DNA of 12,361 nt from Bacteroidales bacterium (GCA_015486475.1 WFRO01000078.1:1-12361), one strand, 5' to 3'; counted from the first letter of the stretch, positions 1 to 6,393 are shown. Program-made: numbers and translations. The notes: a model not told the origin generated them from the letters alone.

Positions 1-702
1 GATTACAAGCTGGCGGCCGACATCGCCCTGCTGGGCCTGCGCAGCGACACCACCTGGATACCTCTCCTCGAGACCCTCGGCTTCGCCCGCTACCGCAGCA
101 AAGACTACCGGGCCGCCGCCGGTGCCTTCGGGCGGTGCCTCCACCTCGGCGACAGCTCCCTGCTGGTGCTGAAACATCTGGGATACATATACCTGAGTTG
201 GGACCGCCTGCCCGATGCCGAGAGGATGCTCCTGGGGGCCTGGAAGCAGAACAACACCCTCCCCGAGACCGCCTACTACCTGGGGCTCACCTACGAGAAC
301 ATGCATAAATACGATACGGCGGCCCGCTGGCTGGAGAAAGCCCTCGTACTGTACCATCCCCCCGCCAAGCTCATGGCTGCCATCTACCGCGAACTGGCCA
401 ACAACTACTATCTCACAAAAAACTGGACAAAAGCCTTCGACAGCTACCGCGAGGCCCTCTCCCTCGACCCGGAAAATGACGAGGTACTCTTCCGCATGGC
501 GGAGATCTGCGACTACCACACCAACGAAAAACAGAAAGCGATCTACTACTACCGGCGCGTGGTGGACCGCAGCAAGATCAACCCCGCCACCTGGGATGCG
601 GAAAAGACCACCACCATCCCCCTCGCCGTGGCCGCCTGGCAACGCATCAATGCCATTAAAGAGGAGATGCACTTTGAAGGGAACGAAAAATATATGAGAT
701 AA
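1..702 (+). CDS. TPR-repeat protein, 5' end outside the window
   Basis: The reading frame is open from base 1 and ends at TAA 700-702, so the visible 233 residues are the C-terminal part of a longer protein. The sequence is a run of tetratricopeptide-like helical pairs. Recognisable units carry the usual small and aromatic spacing, for example TAYYLGLTYENMHKYDTAAR, then a unit from YRELANNYYLTKNWTKAFDS ending in the typical SLDPEN. A GTG at 166 is in frame but lies inside a TPR unit and is not a credible start. TPR arrays are protein-binding scaffolds. Here they could belong to a periplasmic or membrane-associated protein, but the N-terminus that would show a signal peptide is missing. Codon use is GC-rich, like miaA and the acyl-CoA reductase. 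I am confident of the repeat class; the role is unknown. Confidence 0.85.
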   Translation, partial: DYKLAADIALLGLRSDTTWIPLLETLGFARYRSKDYRAAAGAFGRCLHLGDSSLLVLKHLGYIYLSWDRLPDAERMLLGAWKQNNTLPETAYYLGLTYENMHKYDTAARWLEKALVLYHPPAKLMAAIYRELANNYYLTKNWTKAFDSYREALSLDPENDEVLFRMAEICDYHTNEKQKAIYYYRRVVDRSKINPATWDAEKTTTIPLAVAAWQRINAIKEEMHFEGNEKYMR

Positions 703-780
703 AAAAGACTCAGCAAACTTTATATTTTTTTGTAAATTTATTCTTTAAACAACTATCACTCAGTACAAACTATTATCACT

Positions 781-2055
781 ATGAAATCAATCAGCCTCCC
801 CTTTGCGGTCATCGCTCTTCTGATTTTGTCCGGATGTTCCGGATCCGGCGATAAAGTGTACCAGACAGCACGTTTGCATGACGGCTTGGTACAAGAGATC
901 TTCCTTGATAACATACCATCTGACACCCTTGTACTGGAAGCCTCGGATATCTTTTCAAATTTCGTGGCCATACCCCTGCAGACAAAAGAGGAATGTCTGA
1001 TACAAAATATCAGGCTGACCCTCTCAGATAAAGATCTTTTTGTTGGCACACAGAATTTTCCCAATCCGGCCCGCCTGTATCGCTTTGACAGGAAAGGCAG
1101 GTTCCTGAATGAGATCGGAAGGGGAGGCAAAGGTCCGGGAGAACATTCCGGATATGACCAAACATTCTGTCACTATTATTCTCAAAATAACACCGTACTG
1201 GTTGATTGGATCGGAGATGACCCGCAGCTCTTTAGTGTGGACGGCACTTTGCTAAAGACCCTGAAAATGCCTTTCTGGAATGCCATGGATATGTATAGAT
1301 GGGATGAAAAAGAATGGTTTGCTACCGGAACGGCAGGGGGGATCCCTCATTCCCCGATAGATTCTTTCCTCTTGTATTTTTTTACGGATGACGGAAAGAT
1401 CACGCAAAGCATTTCCAGGACCCGCTACCCACCTGAAAAGACAAATAACTATGTGCCTATTACCTGGGGAAATTCAGTTTTTCGTTTCAATGGAAAATGG
1501 AAAGTCTATTTCCCCGGTATAGATACGGTCTTTACCATTCAGGATAAGGAGCTGGTTCCTGCCTGCATCCTTCATCCCGGTACGAAGGTTCAAAAGTATA
1601 ATGAGCCCATATCCCCACAATCTCTGAAAGGAAAGTTCAATCTCTTTATTTCCAATGAAAATGCAAAGAACCTGTATCTGCAAAAAAGCGTTATAACAAA
1701 AGCAGAGGTTCATCAATTCAAACCGGGACGTTGGAGTGGAGCTTTCCATACTCAGGAAATGATGATCATCATTGATAAAAAAAGTGGGAACGGAGCCATC
1801 TCTAAGATCCATGATGACCTTTACGGCGTTATACCAGAAAGAATGTTTCAAGATTTATCCTGGCACCCCAACGGAGAGGTTTCTCTTTATATACCGGTTC
1901 CGGATCTGCAAGAAATGATCCGGGATTATAAAAGTACACACGAAAACATTCCTGCGGAGATAGCAAGCCGGTTAAAACCCCTGGAAGCATTGCACGAAGA
2001 TGACAATCCGGTGATATTCCTTTTTAAGCTGAAAGACTATATCAAAATAAAATAA
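781..2055 (+). CDS. 6-bladed beta-propeller lipoprotein
   Basis: This 424-residue protein begins with a lipoprotein signal: Lys2, a hydrophobic stretch, then LSGC with the lipidated Cys at residue 19, followed by a Ser/Gly-rich tether. After it comes the signature of the Bacteroidota 6-bladed beta-propeller family (DUF4934/DUF5128 type). This is FVAIPLQTKEECLIQNI near residues 61-77, an LFVGT strand, then RLYRFDRKGRFLNEIGRGGK and GPGEH near residues 98-122. Members of this family are surface or periplasmic lipoproteins often found near gut-type regulatory and polysaccharide loci; the ligand is generally unknown. The gene is noticeably AT-richer than the flanking TPR and RAYT genes, which could mean later acquisition. 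It follows the TPR gene after 78 bp and is convergent with the RAYT gene 25 bp away. Start ATG 781 is chosen because it gives the complete signal peptide. Family call is strong, function unresolved. Confidence 0.85.
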   Translation: MKSISLPFAVIALLILSGCSGSGDKVYQTARLHDGLVQEIFLDNIPSDTLVLEASDIFSNFVAIPLQTKEECLIQNIRLTLSDKDLFVGTQNFPNPARLYRFDRKGRFLNEIGRGGKGPGEHSGYDQTFCHYYSQNNTVLVDWIGDDPQLFSVDGTLLKTLKMPFWNAMDMYRWDEKEWFATGTAGGIPHSPIDSFLLYFFTDDGKITQSISRTRYPPEKTNNYVPITWGNSVFRFNGKWKVYFPGIDTVFTIQDKELVPACILHPGTKVQKYNEPISPQSLKGKFNLFISNENAKNLYLQKSVITKAEVHQFKPGRWSGAFHTQEMMIIIDKKSGNGAISKIHDDLYGVIPERMFQDLSWHPNGEVSLYIPVPDLQEMIRDYKSTHENIPAEIASRLKPLEALHEDDNPVIFLFKLKDYIKIK

Positions 2056-2080
2056 TAAGATCATTGATCGTTGACCGGTC

Positions 2081-2686
2081 TCACCATTTATATACCAGCC
2101 CATACTCTGCCGCCGCTTCCATATTGGCAAGAATGCTTTGCCGGCGGCCGGCATAAGCAGCGGCCGAGGAGAACTCCCACGCAGCAGGGTCCATCTCCAG
2201 ACCCGCTTTTACCGGGTTTTCGTGGATGTAATTGAACAACACCTGCGGATAGCGGCGATCCGGCGGCCTGACCGCCCCCTGCATCACCCCGTCAACATCA
2301 TACCAGGCAGGATCCACCCCTTTGGGGCAGTTGACACAGTCGGCCTTGGTCTGTTTCCGGAACAGAGAGCCCGAGCTCTTCTCCTGTTTGTTGATAGCAC
2401 TGGTGTAGGAGCGCAACATCAGGCCGATCGAATCATTCAGGGACCTTGTCTTTACCGACGATCTGCTCTGGGGAAAGGCCGCTACCGGCCGCTCCAGATG
2501 ATTCACCCGCACCATCAGGTGGAAATGGTTCGGCATCAGGCACCAGGCCAGGATATCGGCGTAGGGTTGGATATACATCCGGATCTTCCCGGTGAAAAAG
2601 AGATAGTTCTTCCTTGAGAAAAATATCTTTCTCCGGTTATTCCCCTGATTGAAGATGTGGTAGATATATCCTTCCTGAAATTGCAC
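2081..2686 (-). CDS. REP-associated tyrosine transposase (RAYT, Y1_Tnp family)
   Basis: This 201-residue protein is a single-domain HUH nuclease of the IS200/IS605-like Y1 family, in the domesticated RAYT branch. The visible motifs are the N-terminal YHIFNQGNNR strand, the metal-binding HUH motif MPNHFHLMV with His54 and His56, and a candidate catalytic tyrosine Tyr94 in LRSYTSAINK. GSLFRKQTK and the C-terminal YIHENPVKAGL with W-EFSSAAAYAG are also typical. Length matches the family (about 150-230 residues). The start is GTG at 2684-2686; no in-frame ATG lies close upstream. RAYTs bind and cleave palindromic REP sequences as single strands. Consistent with that, a nested palindrome sits 74 bp upstream of the start. 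No TnpB and no IS ends are visible, which favours a single-copy RAYT over an active IS. All expected catalytic residues appear present, so the protein may be active. Confidence 0.92.
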   Translation of the reverse strand: MQFQEGYIYHIFNQGNNRRKIFFSRKNYLFFTGKIRMYIQPYADILAWCLMPNHFHLMVRVNHLERPVAAFPQSRSSVKTRSLNDSIGLMLRSYTSAINKQEKSSGSLFRKQTKADCVNCPKGVDPAWYDVDGVMQGAVRPPDRRYPQVLFNYIHENPVKAGLEMDPAAWEFSSAAAYAGRRQSILANMEAAAEYGLVYKW

Positions 2687-2759
2687 GGGTGTCTGGATAC
2701 AAGCCGGTTTTTCAGGAGAAAAATTAAGGTTTTTTCGGGAAAATTCAAAATCGGGGGGC

Positions 2760-2864
2760 GCAGCGGCAAGTGAGGACCTCGCTCTCTCCCCCCCCGCAGT
2801 GAGGACCTCGCTCGAAGCGAGATCCTCACTGCTCGCTCAGAGCGAGGTCCTCACTTGCCGCTGC
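2760..2864. repeat. nested palindromic REP/BIME-like element
   Basis: The outer arms 2760-2785 and 2839-2864 are perfect 26-nt inverted repeats. Inside them 2796-2812 and 2816-2832 form a second 17-nt inverted repeat with one mismatch and a 3-nt loop. Both hairpins are built from the unit GTGAGGACCTCGCT. It occurs at 2770-2783 and 2799-2812 forward, and at 2816-2829 (one change) and 2841-2854 reversed. This arrangement of two direct and two inverted copies resembles bacterial interspersed mosaic elements next to RAYT genes. It lies between the RAYT start and the acyl-CoA reductase promoter. I see no other copy of the unit in this window, so dispersal in the genome is inferred. A GTAG foot, typical of proteobacterial REPs, is not present. 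Confidence 0.8.
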
Positions 2865-2887
2865 TTTAGCTTTTTTCCGTACCTTCG
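2855..2887 (+). promoter_or_regulatory. candidate promoter of the acyl-CoA reductase gene
   Basis: TACCTTCG at 2880-2887 matches the Bacteroidota -7 consensus TAnnTTTG except for one base. A TTG at 2855-2857 sits 22 bp upstream as a possible -33 element and lies inside the right arm of the palindromic element. The ATG at 2894 follows the -7 element by only 6 nt, so transcription would start at or next to the start codon. Confidence 0.4.
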
Positions 2888-2893
2888 CCTGTG

Positions 2894-3964
2894 ATGGAAA
2901 CGATACCTCTGGAGCGGCGGATAGCGGCCATTGCGCGGCTGGGCAGGGTGATGCTGCGGGCTGCCGGTAAGGAAACAGTTCTGCCCCCGGGCGATGAGGC
3001 GGCGGTGGCCCGCCTCACCACTGCCCTCCCCCTAGCACGCAACGCCAACCCCTGGTTCGACGAGGAGAATGTGCGGCATGCCCTGCTGGCGCTGGGCACC
3101 GTCCTCACCGAAGATAATCTCCTGCAATGGACCGCCCGCTACCCGCAGCTGCCCTCCTCCCCCGGTGGCAAAGAGGTGGTGGTCATCATGGCCGGCAACA
3201 TTCCCCTGGTGGGCTTCCACGACATGCTCAGCGTCTTGATCAGCGGCCACCGTCTCACCGTGCGCACCTCCTCGCGCGACGCGGGCCTCCACCGCCTCGT
3301 CGCCCTCATCCTCACCGAGCTGGAGCCTGCCTTTGAGCCTTTCATCCGCTTCACCCGCGAGCGGCCCCGCCACGCCGATGCTGTCATCGCCACCGGCAGC
3401 GACAACACCACCCGCTACTTCGAACACTACTACCGGGGCCTTCCTGCCATCATCCGCCGCAACCGCAACAGCCTCGCCCTTCTCAACGGCACCGAAACGA
3501 AAGGAGAACTGGCAGGACTGGCCCGCGATATTTTCTGGTACTACGGCCTGGGCTGCCGCAGCGTCTCAAAGATCTTTGTGCCCGCAGACTATGACATCGA
3601 AAAACAGCTCTTCCCCTTTTTCCGTCGTTTCGACGGGGTCAACTCTCTCCCCGGCTACCTGCACAACCTGCAGTACCAGCGGGCCGTGCTGACCACCGAC
3701 GGGGTCCCTTTCCTCGACGCCGGAAACCTCCTGCTCACTGAGGATACGGCCCTCGCCTCTCCCATCGGTATGCTTTTCTACGAACGCTACAAAAACATCA
3801 ACTACGTAGCTAACTACGTAGTTAACTACGTAGATAAGATCCAGTGTCTGGTGGGCAACACACAGGCACACCTCAGTCCTATTCCATTCGGACAGAGTCA
3901 GTTCCCGGAACTCCGGGACTATGCCGACAACATTGATACGATAGACTTTCTGACAAAACTTTGA
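2894..3964 (+). CDS. LuxC-family acyl-CoA reductase
   Basis: This 356-residue protein belongs to the LuxC/acyl-CoA reductase family, which reduces acyl-CoA or acyl thioesters to aldehydes with NAD(P)H in the aldehyde dehydrogenase fold. A hydrophobic nucleotide-binding strand is followed by MAGNIPLVGFHDMLSVLISG and TVRTSSRDAGLH. AVIATGSDNTTRYFEHYY comes later, and YYGLGCRSVSKIFVP carries the expected catalytic cysteine at residue 221. ATG 2894 is preferred; an in-frame GTG at 2891 adds one residue. No luxD, luxE or luciferase genes are nearby, so the reaction is likely unrelated to light production; many Bacteroidota carry a lone copy. Near the C-terminus three in-frame 12-bp repeats encode NYVA-NYVV-NYVD (3800-3835). 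The gene starts just downstream of the RAYT palindrome. Family is confident; substrate is unknown. Confidence 0.85.
   Translation: METIPLERRIAAIARLGRVMLRAAGKETVLPPGDEAAVARLTTALPLARNANPWFDEENVRHALLALGTVLTEDNLLQWTARYPQLPSSPGGKEVVVIMAGNIPLVGFHDMLSVLISGHRLTVRTSSRDAGLHRLVALILTELEPAFEPFIRFTRERPRHADAVIATGSDNTTRYFEHYYRGLPAIIRRNRNSLALLNGTETKGELAGLARDIFWYYGLGCRSVSKIFVPADYDIEKQLFPFFRRFDGVNSLPGYLHNLQYQRAVLTTDGVPFLDAGNLLLTEDTALASPIGMLFYERYKNINYVANYVVNYVDKIQCLVGNTQAHLSPIPFGQSQFPELRDYADNIDTIDFLTKL
3800..3835 (+). repeat. three in-frame 12-bp repeats within the acyl-CoA reductase gene
   Basis: Three copies of AACTACGTAG plus two variable bases start at 3800, 3812 and 3824. Each decamer contains the palindrome CTACGTAG. 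They encode NYVA, NYVV and NYVD. The seven-base core AACTACG is the same unit that forms the intergenic heptad arrays at 4141-4182 and 4767-4808. A change in copy number would add or remove four residues without a frameshift. Confidence 0.8.
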
Positions 3965-3967
3965 CAG

Positions 3968-3988
3968 AACTTTTACAAAAGTTTTTTT
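3968..3988 (+). terminator. weak AT-rich rho-independent terminator
   Basis: Just after the acyl-CoA reductase stop, AACTTTT (3968-3974) and AAAAGTT (3977-3983) form a 7-bp stem with a 2-nt gap, so fewer pairs close in practice. A T run follows directly, and more T-rich sequence lies downstream. The stem contains almost no G-C pairs, so termination efficiency is doubtful, but the position is right. Confidence 0.4.
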
Positions 3989-4140
3989 ATAGTTTTTTAT
4001 TTTCTGCTCTGCCACAGGGCAGTACAGCCTTCCCTACACTCCGAACCCTCCGGCAAACCCAGGATCCAAAAATTATCAACTCCCAACTAGTCTGACCGCC
4101 CTTAATCCCAACGTGCCGGAACGGAGGCAGGATACTCAAT

Positions 4141-4182
4141 ACTACTAACTACCAACTACGAACTACGAACCACCAACCACAA
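4141..4182. repeat. heptad repeat array (ACTACGA-type), six units
   Basis: Six exact-register 7-bp units run from 4141: ACTACTA, ACTACCA, ACTACGA twice, ACCACCA, ACCACAA. The array ends 11 bp before the -7 element of the next gene. Bases 4147-4172 are identical to 4767-4792 on the other side of that gene. The remaining intergenic sequence 3989-4140 shows no gene or structure that I can support. Confidence 0.85.
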
Positions 4183-4193
4183 ACTTTTTTTCC

Positions 4194-4201
4194 TATCTTT
4201 G
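4194..4201 (+). promoter_or_regulatory. Bacteroidota -7 element upstream of the pRiA4b-like gene
   Basis: TATCTTTG fits TAnnTTTG exactly. It stands 6 nt before the ATG at 4208, again implying a start of transcription at or beside the start codon. No convincing -33 TTTG is visible; the expected place is occupied by the heptad array. Confidence 0.5.
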
Positions 4202-4207
4202 TTTATC

Positions 4208-4720
4208 ATGCCACAGGTATTCACATTCAGGATGTTATCGGGGGAGGACGACGGGTTTGTCCGTGATATCGAGGTGCGGGGCGACCAGACCCTTCTGGAG
4301 TTGCACGAAGCCATCCAGAAAAACCTGGGCTTCGACCCCGGCATTATGTCTTCCTTTTTCTCCACCGACAAGACGTGGAGTAAAGGAGAAGAGTATCCTC
4401 TGATCAACATGACAGGTGAGGAGGATGCCCGCACGATGGAGAACACCAAGGTGGGCGACCTGGTATCGGCCCGGGAAGACAAGCTGCTTTATCTCTTCGA
4501 CTACCTCTCCAACCGGGGCTTTTTCATGGAAGTGGTGGAGATATCGAAACCGGCAGCAGGCGAGACTTACCCCCGCTGCACACGGCAGGAAGGCGATCCC
4601 CCGCCCCAGTTGCTCTTTGATGACCTTGCCGCTCCCCCGGACGAAGACCTTTTCCCTGATGATGATGAAGACATGTTGTCCGACAACTTCGAGAACATTG
4701 ACGATCTGCCGGAGATCTAA
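4208..4720 (+). CDS. pRiA4b ORF-3-like acidic protein
   Basis: This 170-residue protein resembles the plasmid pRiA4b ORF-3 family (PF07929). The supporting features are the LLELHEAIQKNLGFD helix near residues 29-43, the KLLYLFDYLSNRGFFMEVVEI strand pair near 92-112, and YPRCTRQEGDPPPQ near 121-134. The last 35 residues are very acidic (DDLAAPPDEDLFPDDDED), a common tail in the Bacteroidota members. The biochemical role of the family is not established. ATG 4208 is chosen over an in-frame TTG at 4199, because the -7 element TATCTTTG overlaps that TTG. The gene is bracketed by 26-bp direct repeats (4147-4172 and 4767-4792) and is followed 85 bp later by miaA in the same direction. Family membership is likely but read by eye only. 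Confidence 0.7.
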   Translation: MPQVFTFRMLSGEDDGFVRDIEVRGDQTLLELHEAIQKNLGFDPGIMSSFFSTDKTWSKGEEYPLINMTGEEDARTMENTKVGDLVSAREDKLLYLFDYLSNRGFFMEVVEISKPAAGETYPRCTRQEGDPPPQLLFDDLAAPPDEDLFPDDDEDMLSDNFENIDDLPEI

Positions 4721-4763
4721 AGGTCGAAAAGGTCGAAGAGTCAAAACGTCTAAAAGCCAAAAG
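4719..4763. repeat. nonamer repeat array (AAAGGTCGA-type), five units
   Basis: Five 9-bp units run in register from 4719: AAAGGTCGA twice, AGAGTCAAA, ACGTCTAAA, AGCCAAAAG. The first unit begins within the TAA stop codon of the preceding gene. The array leads almost directly into the heptad array that ends at the miaA start codon. A related AAGTCNA series follows miaA at 5738-5770. Confidence 0.75.
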
Positions 4764-4766
4764 GCC

Positions 4767-4808
4767 AACTACCAACTACGAACTACGAACCATGAACTGT
4801 GAACTGTG
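4767..4808. repeat. heptad repeat array ending on the miaA start codon
   Basis: Six 7-bp units in register: AACTACC, AACTACG twice, AACCATG, AACTGTG twice. The final GTG (4806-4808) is the miaA start codon. The adjacent unit supplies an in-frame TGA at 4800-4802. The first 26 bases repeat those at 4147-4172 exactly. Confidence 0.85.
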
Positions 4809-5723
4809 AACACCCTTGTCATCATCTGCGGTCCCACAGCTTCCGGCAAGACGGCCCTGGCGATCGAGGTGGCCCGGCATTTCGGCACGGAGATCATCTC
4901 GGCCGATTCGCGGCAGATCTACCGGGAGATGCGCATCGGCACGGCCGTCCCCTCCCCTGAGGAGCTGGCAGCGGTGAAGCACCACTTCATACGGACCAAA
5001 TCCATCTTCGATTACTACAATGCTTTCATGTATGAGACGGAGGTGCTGGCCCTGCTGGAGGATCTCTTCCGGCGCATGAACCCTGTGGTGATGGCCGGCG
5101 GGTCGGGGATGTATATTGATGCAGTGTGCCATGGTATTGACGATATCCCCACCGTGGATCCGGCGGTGCGGCAGCAGATGCTCGTCTTCTACGAGCAGGA
5201 AGGCCTGGAAGGCCTTCGGCGCCGCCTGCGGGAGGTGGATCCCGAGTACTACGGGCAGGTGGACCTGAACAATCCCAAGCGGCTGCTCAAGGCGCTGGAG
5301 ATCTCGGTGCAGAGCGGGCGGCCCTATTCCTCCTTCCTCACCCGCACCCGCAAGGAACGGCCCTTCCGCACCCTCAAGGTAGGCCTTGATCTGCCGCGGC
5401 AGGAGCTTTACGACCGTATCAACCGGCGGGTGCTGCAGATGGTGGAGGAGGGGCTGACGGAGGAGGCGCGGCGCCTGCTGCCGCACCGCCACACCAACGC
5501 CCTCAACACGGTAGGATACAAGGAGATCTTCGACCACCTCGACGGAAAGATCACCCTCGACGAAGCCATTGAACGTATCCGGGCCAACACCCGCAAATAT
5601 GCCCGCAAACAACTCACCTGGTTTCGCCGTGACCCGGAGATCCGGTGGTTCCGGCCGGAAGAAAAAGAGAAGGTTATTGAATGGATAAAAAGGAAGATGG
5701 AAGCGATGAGAGATGAGAGATGA
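4806..5723 (+). CDS. miaA: tRNA dimethylallyltransferase MiaA
   Basis: MiaA transfers a dimethylallyl group to A37 of tRNAs that read codons beginning with U. The 305-residue length is normal for the family. The P-loop GPTASGKT is at residues 9-16. The general-base motif IISADSRQIYR contains Asp34, MAGGSGMYIDAV is near 96-107, and the C-terminal RKYARKQLTWFRRDP tRNA-binding segment is intact. The start must be GTG 4806: an in-frame TGA lies at 4800-4802 and the P-loop begins only 8 residues in. This start codon is the end of a heptad repeat array. The stop codon (5721-5723) also lies in a heptad array (5705-5732), which encodes the last residues MRDER. The gene is in the same direction as the pRiA4b-like gene and the Nudix gene but separated from each by repeats. 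Essentially certain identification. Confidence 0.97.
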   Translation: MNTLVIICGPTASGKTALAIEVARHFGTEIISADSRQIYREMRIGTAVPSPEELAAVKHHFIRTKSIFDYYNAFMYETEVLALLEDLFRRMNPVVMAGGSGMYIDAVCHGIDDIPTVDPAVRQQMLVFYEQEGLEGLRRRLREVDPEYYGQVDLNNPKRLLKALEISVQSGRPYSSFLTRTRKERPFRTLKVGLDLPRQELYDRINRRVLQMVEEGLTEEARRLLPHRHTNALNTVGYKEIFDHLDGKITLDEAIERIRANTRKYARKQLTWFRRDPEIRWFRPEEKEKVIEWIKRKMEAMRDER

Positions 5724-5732
5724 GAGATGAGA
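5705..5732. repeat. GATGAGA heptad array across the miaA stop codon
   Basis: Four perfect copies of GATGAGA run from 5705 to 5732. The miaA stop TGA lies at 5721-5723 within the third copy, so the array supplies the last codons and the termination codon. Confidence 0.9.
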
Positions 5733-5737
5733 TGAAT

Positions 5738-5770
5738 AAGTCAAAAGTCTAAAGTCGAAAAAGTCAAAAA
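5738..5770. repeat. AAGTCNA repeat series downstream of miaA
   Basis: AAGTCAA, AAGTCTA and AAGTCGA follow each other in heptad register at 5738-5758, then AAGTCAAAAA at 5761-5770. The unit resembles the nonamer array after the pRiA4b-like gene. It continues into a purine-rich GGAAGAG series up to the composite repeat block. Confidence 0.7.
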
Positions 5771-5790
5771 GTAGGAAGAGTGGGAAGAGC

Positions 5791-5856
5791 GGAAAGATGG
5801 AAGGAAAGGAAAAAGAAGTTTCAGGTTCCAGGTTTCAGGTTCCAGGTTTGAAGGAT
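5791..5856 (-). repeat. composite repeat block, inverted copy 1
   Basis: These 66 bp are the reverse complement of 12238-12303 with 63 of 66 positions identical in my manual alignment. The block contains four heptads alternating CAGGTTC and CAGGTTT (5822-5849) next to a purine-rich stretch. It lies between miaA and the Nudix gene, and in both copies it is joined to an 11-bp periodic array on the same side. Confidence 0.85.
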
Positions 5857-5922
5857 GACTATTGTATGACCACAGAATGACAATTGTATAACCACCGTAT
5901 AACCGAACATTAACCTATTATT
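5857..5922. repeat. 11-bp periodic array upstream of the Nudix gene
   Basis: Six units of 11 bp run in register: GACTATTGTAT, GACCACAGAAT, GACAATTGTAT, AACCACCGTAT, AACCGAACATT, AACCTATTATT. The array stops 4 nt before the Nudix ATG. The units degrade toward the gene. The reverse complement consensus ATACNNTGGTC recurs at 12181-12235. Confidence 0.75.
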
Positions 5923-5926
5923 ACCC

Positions 5927-6388
5927 ATGCCGGAACCAATCAACACCCGCTTCACCATCCGCGTGTACGGCATCATACTGAACGACCGGAAGGAGGTGCT
6001 GCTCAGCGACGAGAGCTATATGGGCCACCGTTTCACCAAGTTCCCCGGCGGGGGACTGGAGTATGGCGAAGGGACGGTCGACTGCCTCAAAAGGGAGATA
6101 AAGGAGGAGACCGGCTGTTCCCTGGAGGTGCTCCGTCATCTCTACACTACCGACTTTTTCCAGGAGTCAAAATTCCATCCCGGCATGCAGGTGATCAGCA
6201 TCTACTACCTTGCCCGCTTCACGGAGCCGCCCTGCTTCCCCGTCTCGGACAAACCTTTCGACTTTCCCGAAGATGCGGAACGGGGCCAGTCGTTCCGCTG
6301 GAAAGCCCTGCAGGACCTCACACCGGAAGACATCACCCTTCCGATCGACAAAAAAGTGGCGGAAATGGTGGAGAAAATTCAAGTATAA
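5927..6388 (+). CDS. Nudix hydrolase
   Basis: This 153-residue protein carries a complete Nudix box. Gly42, Glu48, Arg56-Glu57, Glu60-Glu61 and Gly63 are in the GX5EX7REUXEEXGU arrangement, preceded by KFPGG. Such enzymes hydrolyse nucleoside diphosphates linked to another group, using Mg2+ held by the REUXEE glutamates. The 120-140 region (DFPEDAERGQSFRWKALQDL) resembles the substrate-side portion of NUDIX proteins whose substrate is not known, so specificity cannot be read. ATG 5927 is the first in-frame start before the conserved TRFTIRVYGII strand. No Shine-Dalgarno is seen; the leader is an 11-bp repeat array. The gene precedes the toxin-antitoxin pair by 57 bp, which has its own promoter candidate. 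Confidence 0.93.
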   Translation: MPEPINTRFTIRVYGIILNDRKEVLLSDESYMGHRFTKFPGGGLEYGEGTVDCLKREIKEETGCSLEVLRHLYTTDFFQESKFHPGMQVISIYYLARFTEPPCFPVSDKPFDFPEDAERGQSFRWKALQDLTPEDITLPIDKKVAEMVEKIQV

Positions 6389-6393
6389 CGACC

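Noticed and set aside
2059..2069. GATCATTGATC palindrome between convergent genes
   Set aside because: The 5-bp stem has no T run and is too short to support a terminator call.
2138..2617. Plus-strand open frame of 159 codons
   Set aside because: It is opposite the RAYT gene, which carries HUH and YIHENPVKAGL motifs; the plus frame has no features of its own.
3032..3427. Several open frames overlapping the acyl-CoA reductase
   Set aside because: They are compositional shadows in GC-rich DNA; the reductase frame has the family motifs.
4776..5744. Long open frame of 322 codons on the minus strand
   Set aside because: It is antisense to miaA, whose motifs are unmistakable; the minus-strand translation has no family features and is Gly/His/Leu-rich as expected of a shadow frame in GC-rich DNA.
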